64,000 nucleotides of DNA. Origin: RGIG4079 sp045646905. GTDB lineage: Bacteria; Bacteroidota; Bacteroidia; Bacteroidales; Muribaculaceae. This document shows positions 1-9,549 of this stretch, in pieces; the first letter of the stretch is position 1; every line of letters begins with the position of its first letter. The stretch spans positions 74,744 to 138,743 of the forward strand of contig JAZRLP010000018.1 of the NCBI GenBank assembly GCA_045646905.1. The letters are read 5' to 3'. The position numbers and the translations under genes are program-made. The notes below the pieces were generated by a model. The model made no database searches and had not been told where the DNA came from. It saw only the letters and a program-made list of their open reading frames with translations.

Positions 1-3000
1 ATTTATAAAGGCAACAACATCTCATCGGCTACTCTTCTTCAAGAGTTTACACCTGCATTCTACTCTGAAGGCATGATGAAACTCAACGAGCAAATCTTCT
101 TTGCTCCAGGCGAATCATTCTGGGCAGTGATACACTTCCCTGCTGGCCAACAAGGTTACCCTCTTGGTCTTGCAACTGTAACCGATGAAGTTTACTCTAC
201 CTACTCTTATATGAGTAACGACATGGGTAAAACATGGCACTCTGTTGCTGAAGCCCTCACTGGCTCATCTTACCAATCTATCAGCAACAAAGCCGGATGG
301 GCAATCACTGCAGTGAGCCAAAACCCTGCTTGGGACAAACTAATCACACTCACTCCTGCCGAAGGCCAAGTGAAATATGGCGAAACACAAAATGTAGTTG
401 TAACCAACGATGGACAACCTCTTGTGAATGGTACTTACAAATTCAACCTTCGTTTCAACACCAACGAAAGCGAAGCAAATACAACCATTATCCCTGTTAC
501 TATGACCGTTAGTGGCAATGCTCCTGCAATGTCACCAGCCAAGGTTGTAAACTTTGGTAACCTCCTCGTGGGTGAAAGCAAAACACTTTCGGTTGAAGTA
601 TTCAACGAAGGTTATGGCCCATTTGGATACTATGGTTCATTGAGTGGCAACCGCATCGTTTCTACTTCGGAACACTTTGAAGGTCCTTCTTACATCAGCG
701 GTGGATTCCCTGCTCGTGCTTACACAAAATTTGATGTAACATTCACTCCTAAAGCAGCAGGTAGCCATACTGGCAATATTGTATTCAAACACTCTGACAA
801 CTCTGAATTCAAAATCACATTGACAGGTGTTGCAACCGACCCCGCTAAAATCACAATTGAGCCAAGCACTATCGAAGTGGGCGAACTTGGCGTTGACTCG
901 GCTGCTGTTACAAAAGAGTTTGCAATCAAAAACGATGGTAACTATCCATTGGAATATGTATTCCCTAAATTCTCTGACCGCACTCTTGAAACTCAAGGCA
1001 AATCGGCTCATCGCTTTGGTTATGTAGCTGCTACTAACCTCAACGGAGCAACCGACTTTGCTTATGATGGAAATGCGTCACTTATTGGAGGCACCAACAT
1101 CGCATCAACATTCGACGACAATACATATTTGTCAAAACAAATTGCTCTTGGCTTTGCATTCCCATTCTATGGCAAAAGCTACGATTATGCATATATCACA
1201 AGCTATGGTGGTATAGCATTTGGCACTGGCGAATATGCTTATCGTTCACCATTGAGCGAAAGTGCTTATGGTCTTGAGGGCGTACCCTACATTTCGGCTT
1301 ACGGATATCAATTGGCGATGAGTCCTCAATCAAAGATTGAGTATGCTAAACAAGATGGTAAATTCGTAGTTAAATACACCGAGGTGTTAGCATTGGTTTA
1401 TGACCAAGAATACACCCCTATTTCATTCCGCATCGCACTCTCTTCTAATGGCGACATTGAAATATTCTACGACAGTTACGAAGCTGCCACTCTATTCCAA
1501 GAAGGTTCTACACTTTATTGCGGTATCCTCAACGGAGAAGGTAATGACCCATTAACTTTAACTTCGGCCGATGTTGCCGACTATTGGGAAACCAACGATG
1601 ACCCTGCTGGAGATGTATACCGTCAATTCACTTCGCAATCATCTATTAAATTCATTGCACCTAAACCCAACTTTGTAACAGCCCTATCTCCTGCTTATGG
1701 CATTGTTAATCCAGGCGAAAGCATCAACATCGCAGCCATCCTTAAAGCCGATGCTGAAATGTATGCAGGCGCTACATTCAACAACCTTGTCATCATGAGC
1801 AACGACCCTGTTACTCCTACCTCATTTGTTCGTTTCAATGCCAACATCACAGGCTCGCAATTAACAGCCGATGTTGCACTCGAATCAAATGAAATAAACT
1901 TTGGCAAAGTGTTCCGCACATCAACTGCAAAACTTCCTTTGACAATTAAAAACACTGGTAAAGACACATTGAATGTCACCTCTATTTCAACAGCCAACAA
2001 TCGTGTTGCAATTGAAGCAATGGGCGAATTCAAAATCGCAGCCGGCATGTCAAAAGATGTTATCGTAACACTTCCTACCGAAAACGAAGGAACTATTACC
2101 GATGAAATTTCAGTTGCAACAAGCGCTGGCTCACTCACCGCAACCGTTAATGGCGAAGTAATTGGCTGTCCTTCTATCGACTTGAGCTATACCGCTATTG
2201 ACACTACTATCCTCAGCGGAAATTATTTGGGCAAACCTCTTTATATTAACAACCAAGGTAATGAAGCATTGAAATATTCAATCACTCCTAATCCCGAATA
2301 TTTCTCATTCAGCGACATTAATGTTGGTGCTAATGTAGCCTACTCTTATAGCGCTTCTATTGATGATAAAAATGTTGTTTTTGACTGGTTTGACATTGAA
2401 ACAACCGGACTTGGAAAACAAAACAACTTCACTTACTACAACTCACACGACTATGTAGAAGTGAAATTGCCATTCAACTTCCCATATTATGGAAAAGTGT
2501 ACGACACAATGTACATCTATAACACCGGTTTCATTTCATTTACAAAACGCAACGACGACAAGATTTGGCCCGAGCCTCCAGGTGAATTCCCTGCAGGAAC
2601 AATTTACACCAACATCATCGCGCCTTATTGGGGCTTGCACACTTGCGATCAAAGCAAGACTGCAGGTACATACCATTATATGACCGAAAATGAAGTAGTA
2701 GTTTCATGGATGGAATATGGCAACTCTATGAATATAGGTGTTTGCTATCAAATCATTATGAAAAAAGATGGCTCATTCAAGTTCCAATATAAAGGATTTG
2801 GCGACTATGCTGTTATCTATGGCATCTTTGGTCTTGCAGGTCTTTCAAACGAAGATGGCACAGTAGGCATTCGCATTCCCGAACGCTATGTAGCATTCAA
2901 CAATGCAGTGCAATTCTACCCTGTTGTTGAAAACACCATTAAGCCTAATGATGGACGCTTGATTGACTTCAACATCCTCACCGACAAAATGGCTGGAACA

Positions 3001-5448
3001 TACAACAGCGCTATTGACATCAACTCAAATGTGCCTGGTAAAGAAAAAATCCAAATCCCCATCAACCTCACTATCACAGGTGAATCCAAACCAGTCTTCC
3101 CTACCGATTCTATCATTGTTGAACGCGTAGTAGGTCACTTTGATGATCCATCGGCTGGTCCTATCACCGCAATGGGTGCCAACTATGAAGCTTGCTTCTA
3201 TATTAGAAATGAAGGTTCGGCTACATTCACTATCTCTCATATTAAGAATGGCGGTCCTCAATTATATGATGAATGGTTTGACATGTATACTCCTATGTTC
3301 TCAACTTTCTATGAAGCAGAAGAGATTGACTGGATTACGGGCGAACCTACAGGCAACCGTATGTGGACTCAGTACAACGACTACACTCCAGTTACTATTG
3401 GTTCTACGCCACAAGGCATCTCAATTCCTATGATGTATGACATGGCAATGCAACCAGGCATCTATGATGTACCTTTGACATTCTACTACAACGAAAACGA
3501 TTCAGCCAATGTAAATGTGCGTTTCATCGTTACTCCAGCGCCTCAAATCGCGCTCGATAAAGAAGAAATACGCGTTTCAAATGTATCGGACGACTATGTA
3601 GGCAATGACTCTGTAATGATTAGCAACAACGGACAATATCGCCTCACATATGAGCTACGCTTAGACCCAACAGGCAAAGGCGAAGTTCAAGAAGACCTCG
3701 GTGGCGGTGGTATCGCTCCAACATCAGTTGCTCGTTCATTGAGCGCCGAAGATGCTGCTAAATTGCGCCAAAACATCTCTACGCCTATCACTGCATTTGA
3801 AGACAACGAAGCATCAGTTCTTGATGTTCCTGCCGACTTCACCTACAACCGTGCTCTTTATCACTCAACTCTTACAGGCAACAACACTACCTATCAATAT
3901 GGTACGGGCAATACATTTGGTGAATACAAAGCCGCAACTTACTATGTTGCTCCACAAGAAGGCTTCAACATTTCACACATCTATACTGCCACATACCTAC
4001 CAGGTCTCAAAGATGTTGACATCAAAGTAGAAATCATCAATGGCAATGATGTAGAAGGCACTACTGTATTGGGCAAGGGCACATTCCACATTGATGAAAT
4101 GGAAAATGCAAGCTTCTTGGTAATTCCTCTTGATCGTGCTGTTTACATGGCTCCAGGCCAAGACTTCTATGTTGTAATCACATACCCAGTGGGAGTAGAA
4201 TTCCCAGCATATCTTTCTGTTAAAGAAGAAGGTGTAGAATCTAACCGCTACATGGGATATGTTGAAGGCTATGGATGGTTTGACATCGCAACTATGTTTG
4301 AAGAGCAATATGGTTCACTTGGTTACATCATGACTTGTCTTGAAACACGCGAAGGTGATGCATGGGTTAAAATGCTTAACCCCGAAAGCGACAAAACTGG
4401 CACAATAGCCCCAGGCGAATCACTCAATGTGAAATTCCGCTTAAGCGCAATCGATGCTCCTATGGACAAAGACAACAAAGCAGTCCTCGTCATCAAGAGC
4501 AACGACCCAGTTCAACCAGTCGTAAACTTCCCAATCGTTCTCGACAAAAATGCTGCTCCTTCAATCACTGCTCCTTCTAACATCACTTATGCTAAAGAAG
4601 GCGCGTTGACTAAAGTAGAATTTAATGTTGTTGACATTGAAAACGATGACTTCTCATTGCGACTTGATGACAATGGTAACATGGCTAAACTTGAAGTTAC
4701 TGCTATTGATGAAACTGCAATTATCAAAGTAACTGAAAACGCGGCCACTGTTAGAAATGCTCCTAATGGCGTTAAAGTTATTGCCAATATCACTCCCGAG
4801 TTTGGAACACAAGGTAACTATGCATTGACCCTCACCGCAACCGATGCTTATAGCAACGAATCATATGAATCAGCTCGTTATCTTGTTGAACATGTCAATC
4901 GTGCTCCTCGCGTAGTAGCAACTTCCGACTACATGACGATGATGGCAACAACTACATCCGACATCATCTCATTTGCCGACATGTTTGAAGATCCCGATGG
5001 CGATGAATTGACCTACGAAATGACCATCTCGCCCGATGATATCGTTACAGCATTCAAAGCTGATGCAAGCGCTATCTTCGTTGCCAACGAGGTGGGAGTA
5101 GTTATCGTTCGCATCACAGCAACCGACCCCGCTGGTGCTCAAGCCGTTCATGCATTTGAACTTGAAGTTACCGAATTTGATGGTGTCGAAAACATCTCAA
5201 TCAACTCACAAGTGAATGTATTCCCCAACCCTGTGGTTACTGCGCTCAATGTGATTTGCGACTTCAACTGCGACAATGCAAAATACTGCATCTATGGTGC
5301 TAATGGTGCCGAAGTTTACAATGAAACAACTTCATGCATCAGTGGTCAAGCCAAGGTAATCAATGTAGAAAAACTCCCTGCTGGTCTTTACCTCCTCAAG
5401 GTGACAACCGACAATGGTGTTGCAACCTACCCTGTGATCAAAAAATAA
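1..5448 (+). CDS. Very large T9SS-secreted multidomain protein, 5' end outside window
   Basis: The frame is open from base 1, so the gene starts upstream; 1,815 residues are visible. It is built of Ig-like beta-sandwich repeats of the ASPM/SPD-2/Hydin or choice-of-anchor type (for example 'NFGNLLVGES' near residue 180). Two related blocks carry 'FPFYGKSYDYAYI' (about residue 387) and 'FPYYGKVYDTMYI' (about 826), and a cadherin-like segment lies near 1630-1720. The last 75 or so residues form a type A T9SS sorting domain, with 'VFPNPV' near 1740 and the end 'YPVIKK'. The product is therefore expected to cross the outer membrane and be anchored or released at the cell surface. A catalytic domain, if there is one, would lie upstream; none is visible here. 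Function is unknown; an adhesin or protease-associated stalk is possible. Confidence 0.85.
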   Translation: MYKGNNISSATLLQEFTPAFYSEGMMKLNEQIFFAPGESFWAVIHFPAGQQGYPLGLATVTDEVYSTYSYMSNDMGKTWHSVAEALTGSSYQSISNKAGWAITAVSQNPAWDKLITLTPAEGQVKYGETQNVVVTNDGQPLVNGTYKFNLRFNTNESEANTTIIPVTMTVSGNAPAMSPAKVVNFGNLLVGESKTLSVEVFNEGYGPFGYYGSLSGNRIVSTSEHFEGPSYISGGFPARAYTKFDVTFTPKAAGSHTGNIVFKHSDNSEFKITLTGVATDPAKITIEPSTIEVGELGVDSAAVTKEFAIKNDGNYPLEYVFPKFSDRTLETQGKSAHRFGYVAATNLNGATDFAYDGNASLIGGTNIASTFDDNTYLSKQIALGFAFPFYGKSYDYAYITSYGGIAFGTGEYAYRSPLSESAYGLEGVPYISAYGYQLAMSPQSKIEYAKQDGKFVVKYTEVLALVYDQEYTPISFRIALSSNGDIEIFYDSYEAATLFQEGSTLYCGILNGEGNDPLTLTSADVADYWETNDDPAGDVYRQFTSQSSIKFIAPKPNFVTALSPAYGIVNPGESINIAAILKADAEMYAGATFNNLVIMSNDPVTPTSFVRFNANITGSQLTADVALESNEINFGKVFRTSTAKLPLTIKNTGKDTLNVTSISTANNRVAIEAMGEFKIAAGMSKDVIVTLPTENEGTITDEISVATSAGSLTATVNGEVIGCPSIDLSYTAIDTTILSGNYLGKPLYINNQGNEALKYSITPNPEYFSFSDINVGANVAYSYSASIDDKNVVFDWFDIETTGLGKQNNFTYYNSHDYVEVKLPFNFPYYGKVYDTMYIYNTGFISFTKRNDDKIWPEPPGEFPAGTIYTNIIAPYWGLHTCDQSKTAGTYHYMTENEVVVSWMEYGNSMNIGVCYQIIMKKDGSFKFQYKGFGDYAVIYGIFGLAGLSNEDGTVGIRIPERYVAFNNAVQFYPVVENTIKPNDGRLIDFNILTDKMAGTYNSAIDINSNVPGKEKIQIPINLTITGESKPVFPTDSIIVERVVGHFDDPSAGPITAMGANYEACFYIRNEGSATFTISHIKNGGPQLYDEWFDMYTPMFSTFYEAEEIDWITGEPTGNRMWTQYNDYTPVTIGSTPQGISIPMMYDMAMQPGIYDVPLTFYYNENDSANVNVRFIVTPAPQIALDKEEIRVSNVSDDYVGNDSVMISNNGQYRLTYELRLDPTGKGEVQEDLGGGGIAPTSVARSLSAEDAAKLRQNISTPITAFEDNEASVLDVPADFTYNRALYHSTLTGNNTTYQYGTGNTFGEYKAATYYVAPQEGFNISHIYTATYLPGLKDVDIKVEIINGNDVEGTTVLGKGTFHIDEMENASFLVIPLDRAVYMAPGQDFYVVITYPVGVEFPAYLSVKEEGVESNRYMGYVEGYGWFDIATMFEEQYGSLGYIMTCLETREGDAWVKMLNPESDKTGTIAPGESLNVKFRLSAIDAPMDKDNKAVLVIKSNDPVQPVVNFPIVLDKNAAPSITAPSNITYAKEGALTKVEFNVVDIENDDFSLRLDDNGNMAKLEVTAIDETAIIKVTENAATVRNAPNGVKVIANITPEFGTQGNYALTLTATDAYSNESYESARYLVEHVNRAPRVVATSDYMTMMATTTSDIISFADMFEDPDGDELTYEMTISPDDIVTAFKADASAIFVANEVGVVIVRITATDPAGAQAVHAFELEVTEFDGVENISINSQVNVFPNPVVTALNVICDFNCDNAKYCIYGANGAEVYNETTSCISGQAKVINVEKLPAGLYLLKVTTDNGVATYPVIKK

Positions 5449-5473
5449 TCATTATAGATTATCTCTAATAGCA

Positions 5474-5509
5474 AACGATGGCAACCTTTTATGGTTGTCA
5501 TCGTTTTTT
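5474..5509 (+). terminator. Intrinsic terminator after the T9SS protein gene
   Basis: A 13-bp stem with one G-T pair (5474-5486 with 5493-5505) has a 6-nt loop and is followed by a T run to 5509. It lies 25 nt after the stop codon. Confidence 0.85.
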
Positions 5510-5554
5510 ATGCCTATATCGTCGCAATATCGTAAATTTAGAAGGACTCTAATC

Positions 5555-5585
5555 TTTGATTTTAAGCAAATAATAACTACTTTTG
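5555..5585 (+). promoter_or_regulatory. Bacteroidetes-type promoter for the GHL10 gene
   Basis: A -33 TTTG (5555-5558) and a -7 TAnnTTTG box (5578-5585, TACTTTTG, then CAG) are separated by 19 nt. The start codon is about 65 nt downstream. The stretch from -33 inward is nearly identical to that of the rplM operon promoter at 20906. Confidence 0.75.
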
Positions 5586-5651
5586 CAGAGTTTTGTGTAA
5601 TTTTAGCCAAAACACTTTGAGACGAAATAAAAACTAACAAACAAATAAACC

Positions 5652-8600
5652 ATGCTAAAAACTAAAAAGTGGCTACTTTTAGCCTTGCTCTCTCTATTTA
5701 TCTCAACCAATTTATGGGCTCAAATAGCCCCAAAACGCGAATTCCGCTCGGTGTGGATTGCAACAGTAGCAAATATTGACTGGCCTAAACAAAAAGGCAA
5801 TTCGGCATCAGTTATAGCTCAACAAAAAGCCGATCTCGTAGCATATATTGAACGCATGCAAGAGATGAACTTAACTACCATCTGTTTCCAAGTGCGAAGC
5901 ATGTGCGACGCGATGTATCAATCAAGCTATGAACCTTGGTCAAGCTACCTCACTGGCACTCGTGGCAAAGATCCAGGCTGGGACCCATTACAATTTTGTG
6001 TTGACGAATGCCACAAGCGTGGTATTGAAGTATATGCTTGGGTTAACCCTTATCGTTGGTCAAGCACAGGTACAACCTCTACTTGGAACACAACTTTCGA
6101 CACTCAAGTAAAAAATAATGGCTGGCTCATCACTAATGGCACCTTCACTGTGCTTAACCCTGGGCTTGATGCCACTCGCGAACACATTGTGAAGGTGTGT
6201 AAAGAGATTATCGAGAAATATCCTGTTGAGGGTATGATTTTCGATGACTATTTCTACCCAACAGGTGGTACATCTGAAGGCTCTGATGCTCCCGACTACC
6301 AATTATGGAAAAATAGTGGCACATCACTCTCTATTGGTGATTGGCGTCGTGAGAATGTCGACAAAATGATTACCGATGTGTATAACATGGTGCAAGAAAC
6401 TCGTCCCGAAGTGCGTTTTGGACTTGCACCTCCTGGAACTGCTGGTGCATCGGCAAGCAAATATGGTTTGTCAATTTGGCCTGGTGGTTACGACACTCAA
6501 TACACTTCGCTTTATTCCGACCCTCTTTCATGGATGAACAAAGGCATCGTTGACTACATGTCGCCACAAATCTACTGGCACAACGACCACTCAATGGCAT
6601 CGTTTGGCAAAATCTCTAACTGGTGGTATGGCCTTGCTAAACACTTCAAAAATGTGCATTGCAGCATCAGCGTCAACATCTACGACCTTGCACAAGCAAT
6701 GGGCTACCAAGAAGACCTCAAAAACACTCAAGCACACTGGGAAGAACATGTCTATAATGTGAAACAATCACGCCAATTTGCTGCCGACAATGGAGTAAAA
6801 GCATTTGGTTCAAACTTCTATAGCATTCAATACTTCTGTGGCGAATATAAAGAGCATGGCGACTTTGTGGCTAAAGAATGTTTCCCAACAAAAGCTCTTG
6901 TTCCCGAAATCGATTGGAAAACAGTGACCAACTATGGTGCTGTTAAAAACCTCAACTGCACTAATGGCTCTCTCTCATGGGACGCCGTAACAGGCCCTCA
7001 CAAAAACACTATCATTCGCTACTCGGTTTACGCAGTACCTATGAGTGTAACTCACGAAGCAGCAATGACCGAAGATGGCATTGATGGCCAATACCTTTTA
7101 GATGTTACATATTCTCCTTCATTTGCACTTCCCACCAACAAACAATCGGGATATTGGTATGCAGTGTGCGTTTATGACGGATTTGGTAAAGAGCACGCCG
7201 TTGCTTATGCCAACTACCCCGATGGCGAAGCCGAAAAAGTGACGCTCATATCTCCTATCAATGGCGCAGCAACTTCATGGGACCAAACATTCTCTTGGAG
7301 TGCAATTGAAAATGGGACATACAACCTTTACATCTGCGACGACGCAGCTTGCACATCAGTTAAATATAGTCAAACAGACATCAAAACCAATTCATATTCA
7401 TTTGATTTGAGTGATATCGCCGATTTCAAAGACAACACCACTTATTATTGGAAAGTGATATCGTTGCAACCTGGTAAAATCGCAGCATCAAGCGAAATAG
7501 CATCTTTCAAGAGTCCTGCACGCACGCAAGGGCCAAAACCTCCTCTCATAGCTCCCGAAGACGGTGCAAGCCTTGAATCTGAAGTAACATTCATCTGGTT
7601 AGAGTCAGATAATGGTATGACTAACTATCGAGTAGAAGTATCGGCTGATGCATCATTCCCTGCTTCTTCAACAAAAACATTTGCAGGCAATGGTGGCATG
7701 GCAAAGGTGCCCGCCTCTTCAATCGGGTTAGGCACATACTTCTGGCGAGTTATCGGTAGTGGTGGAAAATTCCTCGACACTCCATCTGATGTGCGTTCAT
7801 TTACCATTACATCTATCGGTGTAGGCGAATACGAAAACGGTTATTCTATCAAAGTTGACCCCTCAACCTATAGCGAAAATGGTGGCATCAACATCGAAAG
7901 CGTGTGGATGCGCTCGGTTAAAAATGGGTTTAACAATATGTCATTTGCAAGTAGCGGTTCGCTCAATCGCACAATGGTTGCAGTAGGCGACTATGTTTAC
8001 ATCTCGGGGCGCATGGAAAACTCTTCATCGGCAACAGCATTCCTCGAAAAATATAGTGCAGCTACAGGTGAACACATTGGTCGCATCACCCTCGGAAGCG
8101 AAGCATCGGTAGGATATTTCCCATGCAACAATGTGATGAAAGACTCTAATGGCAATGTGTGTATATCAAACCTCACAATGATGAGTTCATATCCATTAAT
8201 CGTGCATCAAGTTAACCTTGAAACTGGTGCTGTAACCGAAATTGCACGCATTAAATCATCCGACTCTAAAATATCAAAAGGACGCTTTGACCGAGTTGCA
8301 ATTATTGGCGATGTAACAACAGGCAACTTCACTATTTTAGGTGTACCAGCCAACAATAAATACATCGTACGATGGACATATGCTAATGGTTCTTACACCG
8401 AAGAAATCAAAACCGTAAATGCATTTTATCCAACATCGGCAACCGACTTCAGCACTGCTCCTTTTGTATTACCTGTTACTGCCGACGACATGTTTATCGA
8501 CGGAGCTTCTACCTCACTCACTCGTTACAAATTCTCAACTGCATCGCGCGAAGGCTCTTTCCTTGCTAATCCATCGGTTGCGCCTAATAGTGATTTAACC

Positions 8601-9047
8601 AATGGTGGCACATTCTTTACCATTGGCAGCAACGGATATGTAGCGTATGCCTACGATGATGCGTTCAATTCTGATAGCCACAAATTCAATCTTGTGCAAA
8701 CTACGACTGACCTTACATTCGGTGGTATGAAACAATTATGGACACTTCCTGAAGGGGGAATTGGAAATGTGTGGAGTGAAACATATGCTTGTTCGGCCGA
8801 CTACATAAAGATGGCAAACAATAGCGTTCGTCTATTCCTATATGTTCCAGGTTGTGGATTATGTGCCTACGATGTTACCGACACAAATGTTACAAGTGTT
8901 GAAGATATTCAATTAGGAATTGCTACCCCAATGGTACCTATCGAATACTATAACCTCCATGGCGTAAAAGTCGATGCCAACAACCTCACCCCCGGCCTCT
9001 ACATCACCCGTCAAGGCTCAAAAATATCAAAAGTTTTGATTAAGTAA
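5652..9047 (+). CDS. GHL10/DUF187 family glycoside hydrolase-like exported protein
   Basis: The product has 1,131 residues and begins with a signal peptide ending 'STNLWAQ' (about residue 24). From residue 29, 'EFRSVWIATVANIDWP' opens a GHL10 (DUF187) TIM-barrel domain running to about 400, with typical 'QVRSMCDAMY' and 'AWVNPYRW' segments. Family members are proposed glycoside hydrolases; the exact substrate is not known. Residues about 440-810 hold fibronectin III/Ig-like modules, followed by a beta-rich region to about 1080. The end, 'YYNLHGVKV...PGLYITRQG', resembles a short type A T9SS sorting tail. The gene is monocistronic, with its own promoter and a terminator at 9182. Likely role: cell-surface or outer-membrane-associated polysaccharide or peptidoglycan processing (inference). 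Confidence 0.85.
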   Translation: MLKTKKWLLLALLSLFISTNLWAQIAPKREFRSVWIATVANIDWPKQKGNSASVIAQQKADLVAYIERMQEMNLTTICFQVRSMCDAMYQSSYEPWSSYLTGTRGKDPGWDPLQFCVDECHKRGIEVYAWVNPYRWSSTGTTSTWNTTFDTQVKNNGWLITNGTFTVLNPGLDATREHIVKVCKEIIEKYPVEGMIFDDYFYPTGGTSEGSDAPDYQLWKNSGTSLSIGDWRRENVDKMITDVYNMVQETRPEVRFGLAPPGTAGASASKYGLSIWPGGYDTQYTSLYSDPLSWMNKGIVDYMSPQIYWHNDHSMASFGKISNWWYGLAKHFKNVHCSISVNIYDLAQAMGYQEDLKNTQAHWEEHVYNVKQSRQFAADNGVKAFGSNFYSIQYFCGEYKEHGDFVAKECFPTKALVPEIDWKTVTNYGAVKNLNCTNGSLSWDAVTGPHKNTIIRYSVYAVPMSVTHEAAMTEDGIDGQYLLDVTYSPSFALPTNKQSGYWYAVCVYDGFGKEHAVAYANYPDGEAEKVTLISPINGAATSWDQTFSWSAIENGTYNLYICDDAACTSVKYSQTDIKTNSYSFDLSDIADFKDNTTYYWKVISLQPGKIAASSEIASFKSPARTQGPKPPLIAPEDGASLESEVTFIWLESDNGMTNYRVEVSADASFPASSTKTFAGNGGMAKVPASSIGLGTYFWRVIGSGGKFLDTPSDVRSFTITSIGVGEYENGYSIKVDPSTYSENGGINIESVWMRSVKNGFNNMSFASSGSLNRTMVAVGDYVYISGRMENSSSATAFLEKYSAATGEHIGRITLGSEASVGYFPCNNVMKDSNGNVCISNLTMMSSYPLIVHQVNLETGAVTEIARIKSSDSKISKGRFDRVAIIGDVTTGNFTILGVPANNKYIVRWTYANGSYTEEIKTVNAFYPTSATDFSTAPFVLPVTADDMFIDGASTSLTRYKFSTASREGSFLANPSVAPNSDLTNGGTFFTIGSNGYVAYAYDDAFNSDSHKFNLVQTTTDLTFGGMKQLWTLPEGGIGNVWSETYACSADYIKMANNSVRLFLYVPGCGLCAYDVTDTNVTSVEDIQLGIATPMVPIEYYNLHGVKVDANNLTPGLYITRQGSKISKVLIK

Positions 9048-9181
9048 ATATAACTCATATATAATTCTCATAAAAAAGTTTCTAATCATTATAATTACTA
9101 TACTATTCTCCAATTCAAACAAAATAAAATATAGCTACAGTAAAACCAAAATTTAAGCCAATTAGGATATTTTCAATCCAT

Positions 9182-9224
9182 AATAGTCCCCGTTACATAT
9201 TTAAGCAACGGGGACTATTTCTTT
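9182..9224 (+). terminator. Intrinsic terminator after the GHL10 gene
   Basis: A perfect 13-bp stem AATAGTCCCCGTT (9182-9194) pairs with 9207-9219, followed by a T-rich tract. Confidence 0.85.
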
Positions 9225-9433
9225 TTGGAATTGCAAAAAATTTATTGACTCAAAATAAAACAACTTTTCAAGTATTATGACCTCCACCACCGAGACACAA
9301 TATTATAATTCTCGCAACCACAACGTGACTCGTTGTGATGAACGATGTTTATCTTGACCATTAGGCCAAATTTTTCAATTTTAGCACAAAATCTACCTAT
9401 TTCACCCTCAAACAGTTAATTATTGTTAAAAAA

Positions 9434-9463
9434 TTGGGGGGGGTAGTTTATTACCTATATTTG
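9434..9463 (+). promoter_or_regulatory. Promoter of the VWA gene with a G8 tract in the spacer
   Basis: The -7 box TATATTTG is at 9456-9463. A TTG at 9434-9436 sits 19 nt upstream at the -33 position. Eight consecutive G (9436-9443) overlap and follow it, so changes in G-tract length would alter the spacing. Confidence 0.6.
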
Positions 9464-9549
9464 CAAAACTATTCAATTATTAACATATCAACAAAACATT
9501 TACTATATTTCAAAATTGTCTGTATAGGAGCAGACGTAAATTTACGTTT

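Larger units (their letters stand above)
9048..9549. other. Intergenic region between the GHL10 and VWA genes
   Basis: No gene is seen. It holds the GHL10 terminator (9182-9219), a small inverted repeat CACAACG-tgact-CGTTGTG (9319-9337) of unknown use, and the VWA gene promoter with a G8 run (9434-9463), followed by an 86-nt 5' leader. Confidence 0.7.
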
